From the NCBI GenBank assembly GCA_027574665.1, contig CM050659.1:253001-317000 (forward strand): a stretch of DNA of 64,000 nt, written 5' to 3'. Numbering within the stretch: position 1 is the stretch's first letter; each line of letters begins with the position of its first letter. The stretch is from Rhynochetos jubatus. Its lineage: Eukaryota > Chordata > Aves > Eurypygiformes > Rhynochetidae. Shown here in pieces: positions 49,142-61,300 of this stretch. The position numbers and the translations under genes are program-made. Under the pieces are notes generated by a model. That model had not been told where the DNA came from. It did not search any database and was given only the letters and a program-made list of their open reading frames with translations.

Positions 49142-51033
49142 ACTTCACGCTTCAGGTATGTTCATAAGGTAAAAATAGTTTTTAAAATCAACAGTAACTG
49201 ATGTGTATTTATTTGAGATAACAAGACCTTTTTTGCTTCTATAAGCCAGTAAAAAGCTAATGTTTTAGATGGAAGTTCCTGAAGTGACCAAATGCCCAAA
49301 AGTGCATTCCACGTTCTCATGGTCCAAGACTGAACTGCACAATAGGACTAAAAATCATAGACTTCAAAAGAGAAGCTGTATCCTCAAAACATAAGCTGGG
49401 TTCGGCTGTCCAGTTCTAGATTTTTGTGTGGGTGGGTTCCCACTGTCAGCTTCGTCCAAACTAATGTTGTTCAGATAGTATAGCAGGACATTCAGCCCTA
49501 AACTTGACCTCATTTTTCAGTCCTTTCCTGATACTTTCATATTTAGGTCAAAGGATTATGACAATGGCAAAATTATGGCAGAGAAATTAAATACAAGGAG
49601 GAATTTTAACATGTGGCAATGTGTCTCACTGTGTTCACTGCCTTACTGACACAATGAACAGCTAATATCTGTGCGAAAAAATGCCTGCAGTGTCACTCAT
49701 CTGCAGCAGGGATTTCCTGGTTTCTTTCCACTTGCAGCCATATATGCTATCAGGCTGCCTTCTCACGCATAATGCTCACATGGGTTTGATTATAATTATA
49801 GATTATAATGTCCAACTTTTAGAGCGACATTTTTCAGCAGTGGATTTCAAGGCATATCAGAAAGGCAGCCAGGATTTTTATTCTCTCTTTATATATGGGA
49901 AAACGGATTCAGAATAAGAAAGTAACCTCTACTAGTTTTTCTTCACCCCACCACCACAGAGCCCAAAATAGTACATAGGCCATAAAGCAAAGTTTTACCA
50001 TAACAGTTAATCTGTTATCAACAGTTGTTAAAAATCACAGAGAAAACACTTGGATGTTGAAAAGAAGTAAATACTTGCTCTGCTCTGACAGCGAGAAAAG
50101 CGTTTTGATGTCTTTGTCTGCTGAACTGATGTAAGGGATTGCCTAGTTAAGGGCAATGGCACGTTTTAACCAGCAGACAGTCTATCTAACAGGAGTCTCT
50201 GTCCCACTCCCTATAAAATGAAATTGGAAGAGAAAATGGGTCAGCAGTGCAGAGGCAGATAAAGCCTGGAAAAAAAAACAGGCAGATGAAACAAAAGAGA
50301 AAACAGTATGATCGGCAATACCAAAGGGCAATATGGATCATAAGGTAACCGAGAAATCAATTCAGCCATGAGACAGAGTCAAAAAGAGACTACCTATCTC
50401 AACCCCTTCACCAGGGAGCCCCTCTCGGTCCCAGGGCTGACTGCACTCAGTTGGGGTTTACCAAGACCATGGTTCGGTGCCTGAGCCTGTAACATACAGT
50501 ATTACTGGAGCACATCACTAGAAGCCTGATTCATCTGTTATCTTTCACATAACTGCCTGTATTCTCAAACACGCTCTTTTTATTTTTTTTTTTTTTTTTT
50601 TTAATATAAAAGCACAGAGAGTGGCAGTGGTGCGGTCACAGTTCATGCCCAAAGAGGCCATCCAGGAATCAGTTCCTGGCTGACTGAGCCAGCAACGCAG
50701 ATCTAGAGGACAGCTGCCCACCAGAGTGGGAGTCACCCAGATCTGGTCCATGACACTGGTGGATTACACAAAACCATGCATACCTGGCCTCATGAAAGAA
50801 CAGGAAAAGCCTAGGGGGAGGGAGGGAAGACAAAAAAAAGCTCACATTGAATACTTGAGGGGAGAAACAGCTAGCTAGAGTGAATTACACGAGTGGGAGG
50901 AGGCATCTATTGCATGTGGTACCAGGCAGGGGACACTTCAGAGTAGGGTCTCTCTAAATGCCATTGGCACAGCCTACGCTCCCAGAGATTCAGGTACCAG
51001 AGTCTGCCAGAGGAGCAGTGGGCTGAGCACGCT
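49142..51033. other. Unique non-coding DNA
   Basis: No supported gene. A donor-like TTCAG followed by GTATGT lies just after the CR1 end (about 49156). A poly-T run of 20 is at 50583-50602. Confidence 0.5.
50583..50602 (+). repeat. Poly-T run of 20
   Basis: An uninterrupted T run preceded by CTCTTTTTA. In reverse it could be a retroposed poly-A tail, but no flanking duplication or source sequence was recognised. Confidence 0.85.
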
Positions 51034-51105
51034 GGGCCTGATCTGAAATCTGATGACATCAATGAAAGCATTTCCTCTGGCATCAGGAAATTTTGGATCT
51101 CACCC
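51034..51105. mobile_element. Weathered palindromic MITE-like relic
   Basis: The left end GGGCCTGATC and the right end GATCTCACCC are imperfect inverted repeats (7 of 10 bases pair). Between them GACATCAATGAAA resembles the GAAGTCAATGGAA core of a short palindromic element abundant in turtles and crocodilians. The size, about 72 bp, fits. Divergence is high, as expected for an insertion older than birds. Confidence 0.4.
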
Positions 51106-52354
51106 AATATCAACAGCAGCTTTCAACTGGAACAAACTTTCATCTTTACACAGATCTTCCTCAGGCTCCTTCTTTTCCATTTCATTTAACACAGAATGAC
51201 AGCCTCCTTTGCAAATTAAACAGCTGGGGAAAAAATTAGCCAGGTCTACTTACAGTGTAGAAAATTAAGAACGTAAGTTAGCTTTTTGCAGTATCAGTGA
51301 GAAAACTCAGGAAGTTCCCGAATTAAATTAAGGTTAAAATTCACCCAGTGAGCTGGGCTCGCTGGTTTGTTTGGTGTGTTCCCACCTCCCAGCACACTGA
51401 TCACTGAGCATAGTGGGAGTACTTGACAGCAATGCCCCACAAACCTACAGGGGTTGTTCCAGTTGGTGTTACAGACACACAGTAACCTTCCCTATGGGCC
51501 TAAACTAATTTAAATTAATGTAGAAGAAGTCAGTTTAATGAAAAGGTATAGGGAGAGGATGGGAAACATGAGGTGGGTAAGAGTAAAAGCAGCACTTGGT
51601 TTTGCAGAGGGGTCCCACACAAATTTAGCATGCTCACATATGTTTGGCGAAATACAACTGTGAAGAATACCAATTTTTTTTTGCCTCTTTTTATTTCCCC
51701 TAGATAGCTTCCTCCAGCACACCTTTCTAATATGTTTACTTCAGCTATTCACACATTCTTAGAAAACTCAAGACATCTGTAACTGAAATAAACTGACTGA
51801 GCTGTAGGAGAACATGAGGCAAGCACATACTTGGTGATATCGCCAAGGTAAAAATCCCTGCAGTCATAGGAAGATCTGGACAAGGGGACCCCAAGTAGGG
51901 CAAACATGCTTTACATTCTTACAGATTGCTGCTTTATGCAGGAAGGGGAAACCCACAACAAGAGAAAGAAGGAAGGCAGTAGGAAGCAAGATGAACGAGC
52001 TGCCCTGGCACCATGTCTTGCTCTGAGCATTGCTGCAGAGCATGAGCTCTCACCAGTTACATTCTGCATTTCCACTGTTGGAGTTCACATGCTCTGTCCA
52101 CTTTCAGGGTTTTTCATTAGATCTGAACCACCACTGGAAATCCCAAAGCACATGGCATAGCAAAAAGACCTGCAAGCCAAAAGAATGGGAGATGCTGGAC
52201 AGTGGCTACAGTCTGGAAGTGTTTCCCCCATCCCTCCTCCAAAATTTTATTCCCAAAGACATTCCCACACATAAATCAGTATGCTACACCTTAAGACACA
52301 AAAAATATTATGTGGATTTTGTTGTTGTTCCTTATAGTTTCATTTATTCCTTAC
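51106..52354. other. Unique non-coding DNA
   Basis: No gene, complete repeat or RNA is supported. The plus frames at 51906-52371 are 113 codons or fewer and unrecognised. Confidence 0.5.
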
Positions 52355-52640
52355 CAACAGCAGGAAGATGACATAAAGCAGCAGAGTGAAAAAAGAGACA
52401 GAGACATTCAGGAGTGAAGGTGAAAGTAAGAATGTGATGCAAGAAAATGTCAGGGAGGAGGTGGAAATGAGAAGTCTGGATGGATAAAACAAAGAATGAC
52501 AGGCCAAGAAAACTGGATCTGGAAAGATAAATGTGACAAGACAAGACAAGACAAGATAAATGTGACAAGACAATGTAAGGAAAGACAATACCAGGTAAGA
52601 AAAAGACAGGGCATGAAAAAAAATAAATAGTACATTATCA
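52355..52640 (+). other. Purine-rich, strand-asymmetric tract
   Basis: About 285 bases are dominated by A and G on the plus strand (for example AGAGACAGAGACATTCAGG and GGGAGGAGGTGGAAATGAG). It contains a short pentanucleotide array and an imperfect 29-bp duplication. The matching pyrimidine bias on the other strand yields Ser/Leu/Phe-rich open frames up to 82 codons that are composition artefacts. Confidence 0.5.
52526..52573 (+). repeat. (ACAAG)4 array within a 19-bp duplication
   Basis: Four ACAAG units occupy 52536-52555. The 19-base word GATAAATGTGACAAGACAA occurs at 52526-52544 and again at 52555-52573, a 29-bp offset, suggesting local slippage or tandem duplication. Confidence 0.85.
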
Positions 52641-55600
52641 CTTAAAAGATGTCAGAACATATACAGAGAGCAGGGTTGAATTAAGGATTTGCTATCAATG
52701 TTCATTCTGTCATTGGCTAATTTTTTTTGGCAAGCACTTAACTTTGCAGCCTTATTAATGCCCTTTTAATGTTATTTTTGTGTGCCCATAACACCTTATG
52801 TGAGGGGCTGAGACCTAGCCATCACAACTGCAGTTTTCAGATTTAAACGCTTCTGGAGCAACCAAAGCATAAAAGTGTGTCAAAACAACCTTTTTCACAC
52901 TCAGCTCACTCAGAGCTACAATGATATTCTTTGAAATCCTTTGAAAAAAAAATTACTTCTGAGAAAAGAACAACCATGAAAAATTGCATGCCAAGTAATT
53001 GGGGTGGCGGTGGAGTGGTATCATAAACCATGTACAAAGATAAATTAGAATGAAAAATTGATTGTGTCTGTGCTATCTAATTTGTGGAATACAATATATT
53101 TGCAAGTAATCCTCAGGGAAGTCATCTCCAACTACAGATTTCACTTAAAAGATTTTAAAAGAATCTTCACCATGTAATCCATGGTTTGGAAGTCTTAGGA
53201 ATTTCACTACATCCCTTTTTATGGATAGAATCCAAACATGAGGCATCTTGCTTAACACCAAAGGTCTCCTGTGCTCAGTACAAATAGACATATTCCTGGA
53301 TATATCTCCGTGGATCCCTTTGGAGGATACTGTGCCTGAAAAACTACTGCAAATAATTTGGCTCTAAACAAACTTAAGAACTGCCTTCAGCTGAAGCAGT
53401 TAAAACTTGCAAAAGATGCAAACACCTTCGTAGGTTATTTTATTAGGAGCCAAACCCTGGTTTTATTGCACCTTGTTTTATATTTTTACTTATTTAAAAC
53501 TATCTTTATAAGTTTGACAACGTAGACAAGAATTTCCAAAGTCAGCATATAAAACAGTCTTACATGATGGCCTTTGCGATCTTTTCTTGATATACGTGAT
53601 CTATTTTGTTTGATCCTCAGCAATATATTATTCACAATACCAGTTGCAATAAGCATCGAGGGACTATTTTCTTCATCTAGAAGATGGAGATCCCAGATCT
53701 CCTATGACAAAACAGATGACAAATGTACAGAACAGATGAGATCACTGAGCAATGCATGACCAGCAGCCTTGGTACAAACAGCATCTGCTATCCTTTGAGA
53801 TCCTTCTCATGAGCCCCCTGCTTTGATCAAGTCAAGACTAATTAACTAGTTGTAGTCATTAGTGACACTGTACACATTGCTCTAAGGAGACTGATGGAGA
53901 ATAAAGGGTAGCAGTACATTAGACTGTAATAGCCTAACATCTGTAGCCCCTCTGTTTTAACTACTCTAAATCCTACCTTCATTTACTGTTAACGTTCAAT
54001 TAATAAGTGAATTCTAACAACTTCATTTCCACAATCCTCATTAATTATGCTGGGAAAAATGCCTTTCTTTTTTTTTTAAGCAAATATTTAGACTTATTTA
54101 AAGTTTTATTTAAATAAAAGTCTTCTTTTTTCAGTCAATATAAACAAAGGCACTCGGTGCCACCAGCAGCAGGCATTCAGTGTGCAAACATCACTCACAC
54201 GAGGTAGGGAGTTTTCTTTGTTGCTCTTAATACATCTCTGCATGGTAGGCATCTCAGATTATTACTAGGGGTTTGTGCCACATCTGCTTTTTATGAGATA
54301 CAAGACAAGAATCCAGAGTTAGCACTTTTTAAAGTGCTTTTATGTCATGCTTTTAATTCCATTTTTTTGCAAGCTTGGATAATTTTAAAATTGCTTTGGT
54401 TGAGAATTTTTTAGGGTTTGTGCAGCCAAAAGGGGAGATGCAAAATAATTCCATTCACTTCCCATGCTATTTAAAGGAGCTTGGCAAGATGAGCTGTTGG
54501 CTAGAATAATTGATATTAAAAGAATATATAGAGACATTAAGAGAATGTCTATAACAATGAGATATCACCAATACTGCCCTAGCACCACACCCAAATAGGT
54601 GAAATTCTCTGTGCCACTCACTTTAAATTGTCTCTAAAATCTACATTCTCCTGGGAAAGAGAGATGGCTCTTTCCCAGGCTTTCTCCGTGGCTCAGACTG
54701 ATACATTGCTGCCTCTGCAAAAATCAAGATTCAGCCAAACAGCAGCATCAGTAAATATCAAAATGTCCTCTTCAATTCATTGTTCCAGATGTGAATTTCA
54801 GAGCTTAACAGGACTACTTATAAAAAAAGTTATTAAAAAATAACATTTTTATCTTTCTCCATACTATTCGTATTTCTCAGAAAAATGGAAAGTAAGTACA
54901 AAAGCTACTCGCCATATTGAAGAGTAATAAATTAAATTCCCAAATACAGGAAATGAAAATACTCTGATCCTCCTAATATCAACACCTCTGAGTAGGTATA
55001 TGGAAGAAATTTGGCTACATATTTAAAAAATCCAACTGATAATTAAGGCTAGCACATACACAGGGTAGAGGAAGACAGTCATGTCGAAGTGAAAAGAGAG
55101 TACATTGGTTTTTCATTTCCTGGTTCTTTTTTCTGGATTTCTATTTGTAAGCTTGAAGTTTCTTTTTTAGTTTTAACATCTGTTCATGAAGATAGATAGA
55201 TAAAGCATATACATACATATGTATCTATATTTGTATATTTATATATCTCCGAAGCAAAGCATATGCAGTTTCTTTCCCAGAAAGAGGTGTAAGTTCCAAG
55301 AGTCTGGTCATATCTCAAGGATGACGTATTTCAGTCTGTTAGGTAAAAGGAAGCAAGGAGATAGCCAGCTGGCTCACACAAAGTTAAATCTTCCATGCCA
55401 GCTGGACAAGAAGTAGTATCACTGTTAGCTTTGGAGGCTGCTGCCTGCCTACTAACTACAGGAAGACCAGAAGAGTTAAGAAGCAAAATCTACGTGCAAA
55501 CAATTTTCCATTTCATATGGAGTTGTCATTATCCCTCTGAGTATAATTTGGTTTGCCAGATTTACAGTACTGTATGCAGCCATATACTGAATCAGACTGC

Positions 55601-56102
55601 TCAGCTGCTTGCCACTCACACAGCATTTCTAAGTCAGGCCTCGTTACCTTCCTGGCAGTGAGCAATGAGGGGAAGGTGGCACATTAGAGCTCTTGGTCCT
55701 AGAGTGAAGCTGACAGAACCCTTGAAAGTAGAAAGGAACAAGACACTCAACAGATGTGAAATATGGGCATGCTTTAACCCTTCTGCTTCCTAAACCCCAG
55801 ATAAATGGTTATAGTCTTTCAGTCCAGGTACAGCTGACGTATCTGCCACAAAATATGATTTACTGCAAAGAACCTTAAAATCCCCACTTCTTGAGACTCC
55901 CAGCTGACAAACTTGAAGGAACATACAGAATATATTTCATTTTTTTTCCCCCCACTGACTTAATGTAATCATTATTACGTTTTTGCAACCTTGCCAAATA
56001 CACCTTAACATGCCACTTGTTTTGAAACCTCTGAGGCAGAGGCCATGGCTGAACCCAAATTGTAAGGTGTCATGGGCTGTTAAATTGATGATGTGTGTTT
56101 AA
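52641..56102. other. Unique non-coding DNA
   Basis: No gene is supported. Small AT-rich microsatellite-like patches occur near 55189-55250, including GATA units and TATCTATA words. Confidence 0.5.
55189..55202 (+). repeat. Short (GATA)n microsatellite
   Basis: Just over three GATA units lie in an AT-rich patch. Confidence 0.7.
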
Positions 56103-56218
56103 GTTTTATAGAGAAAGAAACTAAAGGGCAGAGCCTGACCCCCACTTATCCAGCAGATCTGTGGCAGGGATGAGAACAGAACACACATGCCTTGACCTCA
56201 ATCTTGTGTGTAAGCCAA
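56103..56218 (+). mobile_element. Possible ancient LINE/MIR-like relic
   Basis: GAAAGAAACTAAAGGGCAGAG, then CCAGCAGATCTGTGGCAGGG, ATGAGAACAGAACACAC and CCTTGACCTCAATCTTG occur in the order of the tail shared by MIR and ancient LINEs in amniotes. The usual middle block about sequences being tested and passed over is missing. It resembles the relic at 30862-30960. Confidence 0.45.
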
Positions 56219-57639
56219 ATGCAGTGTCTCTTGATTTAATCTGTAAATTTAGTGAAGAGACAGTTGCTAGAGTTATAGTATCTCCTGTTAACCAAGACCA
56301 CTAACACACTGGGTATTTGGAGCAACTATATCCACAGTTATGAAATACTAACAATAAGTATAATCTCCTAAGTAAACTTGTTCAAATAAAGTCATCTTAA
56401 TTCTAAATCTTTGTTAGGTCACCTGAACATTATTACATTCTCTACCTCCATCTGAGTCCAGACACGAAGAAAAAGAAAAAAAAAAAAGAAAACATGCTGT
56501 CCAAGGCAGATTTTAAACTATTTCATATCTAGCCAGCAATAAGAGAGAAGTGCCTCACCCAAGATTTCAGCCATAGTTCTTACCCATGAAAATGCAAGCA
56601 TCTGTCTAAATCATATCAAGCCACTAATGGTTGTGAATAAAATAAGTTGCACTGATGACATAGTAGGGCAATACCAAAACTGCAGAGACCTTAAGTGCAA
56701 TAAAATTGATAAAGTAATTCATTAAATAAGCATGGGCATCACAGACTCTGCAGCCTACAGTCCTGACTCCTGAAAGCCAGCAACATGACCAAAGCACACT
56801 GCATCTCTTCCTGCATGTCCATTAGGGCTTCCTTTCCTGTCAGCTGGGATAGGAAAGGCAACATTAAGCCTCATTATACAAAAAGTCTTGGCATACAAGA
56901 TGAATTTCTACTAAGATTCAGAGTTCACTAGCTGGAAATGCCTGGACACACAGGTTGCAATGACCATGAACTGTACATACAAAGAGGGAAAAGACAAATG
57001 CAATCCCATGACGAAACACACATGGTATAAGAAATCAGAGCACTGTGGTTTTACCTCTGTAAGACCTTACCTAGAGTTAAGATCACAAATTCCATTTACC
57101 TCTTTTCATAATAAATTAAGACTACTACAGGTCAGAGAAGGGCTAAGATGCTCAGAGGAATTAAGGTTATCTTACATGAAAGGCAGAAAATTCAGGAAAA
57201 AAGGAAAAACAGCAGACAGAAGTCTTTGGATCGCTGTATATAAATACACCAGGGTATGAACATTAAAGGGAGAAAAAAGCTATTGAAGTGCAGAGCAGAC
57301 CAAAGAGTCCATGGATATAACCAGCCATAAACAAGCATAGACTGGACCCTGCATAAAACAAGTGCATTTCTAGAATACTCTGCTCATACAGGTGAGAGGT
57401 GCAAACATCCTAATCAATTTTGATGGAGCTGTCGCATTTATAAATAGGGTGATGTGACAATATGCTTAGAACAGCAGCTTGGGTTTCATGGTCTGTGAAA
57501 TCCTTTTCACTTCTGTCATCACATCTTTTGCTAAGTGATTATCCTAGTGATTGAATTAGGAAAATTCACATATCACTACAGCAGCAAAACCCACCACGGG
57601 CTGATGCTGAACAAAGCAGGTCTTGTTAGTATATTTATT
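56219..57639. other. Unique non-coding DNA
   Basis: No gene is supported. An A-rich run with interspersed G lies at 56467-56490. Confidence 0.5.
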
Positions 57640-57875
57640 CTTTTTCATGGGGGGGAGAGTTGGGGGTTTTTTATATTTATGTGTATGTTTTTCATGAGGG
57701 TTTGGGGAGGTTTTATTTGGTTGAGTTTTTGGTTGGACATTTGTTGCCTGTTGGTGGTGGTTGGTTTTTTTTCTGGTTCATTGTTTTTGTAGGGTTTTTT
57801 GGTTGTGCGGGTTTTTTTTGGGTGGGGTGGTGGGTTTTTTGCTGGGAGGCGTTTGAGGGGGTTTGTTTGTTTTTA
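57640..57875 (+). repeat. G/T-rich low-complexity tract with near-G-quadruplex runs
   Basis: Over about 235 bases the plus strand is almost wholly G and T, with very few C or A. G runs are frequent and closely spaced; near 57809-57846 four runs of three or more G occur with loops of 8, 1, 4 and 9 bases. There is no fixed repeat period. It lies immediately upstream of the longest non-repeat open frame, which may be coincidence. Confidence 0.85.
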
Positions 57876-57911
57876 AGATCTATATCCCCAGACCTGATTT
57901 CATAGCTCCTA

Positions 57912-58394
57912 GTGTGGTTTTCTTGCCATATGGTTCAAAAGAAAGTGGTGCACAAGGAAGAAAGAAACCTGAGTCCTTTGCAGCTGCTGTACAACACAGA
58001 GCCCCAGAGCCACCATGGAATGAGGAAAAACACGTCCATCATTCCTGCCTGTCAACACCCCTCTGCCATATGTCTACAACTCCTGGCTTCATCCCCCACA
58101 TCACCAACAGTGCTGCTGCTTGGGCTTCATTCACTAAACTTCAGAGGAGCACTGATGTTGGGGTTTGAAACAACCTTGGTTGCTGTGACCACCATAAACA
58201 ACACCTATTTTGCCAAGAAGAAAGGTTGGGATCACTTGCTTCTTACAGACACTACTTCCTACAGGCACCTTGCCTTACCAGACAGGCAAGAATATTTGGA
58301 TTTCAGAAGTAGCCAAATAAATCACCATGATTTATCAGCTAACATGTCTGTCCCTGCGAAAGCAATTTCAGAGTTAAACTGCACCAAAGACTAG
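57912..58394 (+). other. Longest open frame outside known repeats (160 codons), probably not a gene
   Basis: The frame starts at ATG and ends in TAG. A second plus frame (57863-58168) overlaps it. The translation is rich in Ser, Leu, Thr and His, with no signal peptide, membrane segment, domain motif or repeat that I recognise. A rough estimate for DNA of this composition gives about one frame this long per 64 kb by chance, counting six frames. No splice sites of quality bound it. It is listed so that a reader can test it, not as a claimed gene. Confidence 0.1.
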
Positions 58395-61300
58395 GCCCAC
58401 GTGACTGGAGAGAGGTGCTACATCCATCCACTTCCTTATATCTAATGTAAGCAGGTGGGATTTTGTAGTTTTTTTTCTTTGGTTTTAAAATAGAGAATTG
58501 AATACTGAACTATCCATAATCTCTAATTTTTTTATCAGGCAGACGATTCCTTCATTTGTGAAGTCTCATACCCATCATCTTTACATTCAAGGGGGTATTT
58601 TTATTGTGAATCAGTAAGGAGGAAGAGCATCCTCCAGAATTCAAGGGGGTCAAAATTAATTTAACTAATAACTCCATAAACAAAAATACATAGGTGGATC
58701 AAAATATTATTCTCCTGATCAACCGAACAGTATATGTGTCCAAGTTTTACCTTCTGTTAATAATATAAAGGTGATTGTTAAAAAAATACTGTTTCTTCTC
58801 AAACTTTACCAGGCTATTAAGCAATGCACTATACCCCTTGGTCTCTGACCCAGTCTGATGTATTTCTCTCGTTAAAAGTTGGAGGATAGCAGAATCCATC
58901 TTTGGAGTTCATGTATGACATCATCAACCAGCTGTCTTTAGAGTGGTGTAACACAAGACATGAATGCAAATTGAAGATGAGCAATTTGTCACCATAGTAG
59001 AAATAGTTTCATTCCAGATAACATGGGTGATATATATCTATTCCTCATATTTTAGTTCTCCTTGCTTTGCTTTATTTATGTGCCATAAAGCTGTAATTCA
59101 CCAGTGAAGAATGAAACACTTTATTGGACATCCTCACAGTATTTACACTCCCTGCATCAGATGCCACTTTTTCATCGTAATGGGACATATTGGGAATCCC
59201 AGAGCTATGAAGATTTATGGACTTTTGGGCTGCATTGGCAAGAATACGGAGCACAATGAGCAGGCTTCTCACAATAAGCCCAATCTAGTAAATTTGCATA
59301 TTAATTAGAAATCTCTGGAGGGTTTATGGGTGACAATTTAAGTTAATGGGAACATCATTCTTTGTCATCCATCATCCCTGTGGGGACAGTAATAACATAG
59401 GAAGAAAAAAGGAAATTAGATACAGCATCTGACAAAGGAATTTTGAAATGTTGTAATCCCTTCAATTTATAGGGTTTACCAGAAGTTGTGCCTCCCAGAA
59501 TTTATGATTAAGTCAGCTTGTAGCAATTTTTTTTTAATAGCAGTAATATTTCTAAGAGAAAGAGCAATTTTAATTTAAAATAAATAAATAAGAATAAAGG
59601 AAAATAAAATGCCTCAAGGGAACTGATGACTAAGGAATCTGTGGTTCAGGTCAAACTTCAAGCCAGTCTCTAGCAGGTATTTAGGTACAAGATTACACAT
59701 ATGCACGGACAGCCACATTTAGGAGAGCAGGACCATTTGAGATAAAATAGATTAAGTCCAGGCCTGTATGCCTGAAGTAACACAACTTTAGCTACACCAG
59801 AAAAGACACTTGTAATTTTGCAGTGAAGCCTGTGTCCTAAATATATCAGCTATACTGTGCTTGGTTCTGGCAGATGGAAGGAAAAAATTGCCTCTAAACA
59901 TTGCTGGAAATCACCACAAAAACACAGATGTCTTCTGGTGAGAGCTGGTTTTAGCCAAAGCTGGATGAAACAACCAGAGTTTAAAAACACAGTTGGGAAT
60001 AACAGTTTGGGAATCATCACCCAAATTTATGAGAGATTAATGGAATCATACCTGGATTCTCAGGAGAATCACCAGCAAATTAATTTCTATGCTTTGCTAC
60101 TAAAACTGTTGGCACTTCTTTTTATCCCTTTATTTTAAAATAATTGTTCAAAGAACAATCCTAATACAAAATCTATTTCATGTCAATTCTGTATTAGACA
60201 GAACCCCTTTGCTCAGATAAAAACTGTTATTTTTACTAGTACTAAGATTCAAGAATCACAAAACATGAGAATATAAGTATTATGTGGACATATCTTAAAG
60301 TGACAACTTCTATCTAACTGAAATTTCTGCATGAGCAAAGTATCTTAGCTGTTTGGCTTTCCTGACCAGGTACCACACAGTACCATTTTGGTGTATCTGC
60401 CCACTATCAAAACAGAGTAACAGGAGCAAACAAAGTGAAAGCGTTAGCAAATTACCCTGTTAATAACCCTTTCTACAGAGCCAAGCTCCATGTGATTTGG
60501 ACCCTTTCCAGAACTTCAGATTAATATAGGCAGCACATGTCAAGAGCACCTGAAACAAAGTAGAAATGTTTGTTTTACCTAGAGCCATCCCAGCATATCA
60601 GAAATGGTGAGAAATGGTTGTTTGGCTAGCCAAGTTCACCACACTTCTGTGGAAAGACTAATGATGGCATAACAAAAATCCTAATCGCTTATTAAAGCAT
60701 AAGCATATCTATTTTCTTTTACCATGACAGCACTGTGAGAGACAAAAAACAAGCTGTGACATAATAGAGGCAGAAGGAACAACAATACAACAATTTAGAG
60801 ATTTAAATATTTCAAAGTTATGTGGATCATATATAGCAACATCATTACAGACAGACTGTATTTTAAAATCCAAACTTCAATTATTTAAGTCTTGTTCACT
60901 CAGCCCATTCACAGAGAAGTGCTTTCCTAAGGAATTATACTAAAGACTACTTATTTGTTTCCTAGATGAGATATTAGGAGCAGAAGAATGTGCTTCATAA
61001 AGTTGAAAATCAAGGAATTTTTTCCAGAAGATGACCAAAAAGGACCTAGAGAAACAAGACACAGCATGTCAAATCCTAATGATTATTTGTCAAGAAAACT
61101 CATGGATGGGGTTGTCATGGAATTTGGTTGTACCACTCAGAAAATTTCACAATTAAAAAGAAGCAAAATTATCAGCTAAGCAGTGATTAACTATGTTTAC
61201 TGTGGTACCACTAAAGAAAGGAAATAAAAAAGAATACAAACAACAGCTACCTCATTTACACCTTTGTTCCTGACAAAACCTATAGTCACAGACAGGACCT

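Noticed and set aside
52340..52641. Three minus-strand Ser/Leu/Phe-rich open frames as membrane proteins
   Set aside because: The composition follows from the pyrimidine-rich strand of a low-complexity tract.
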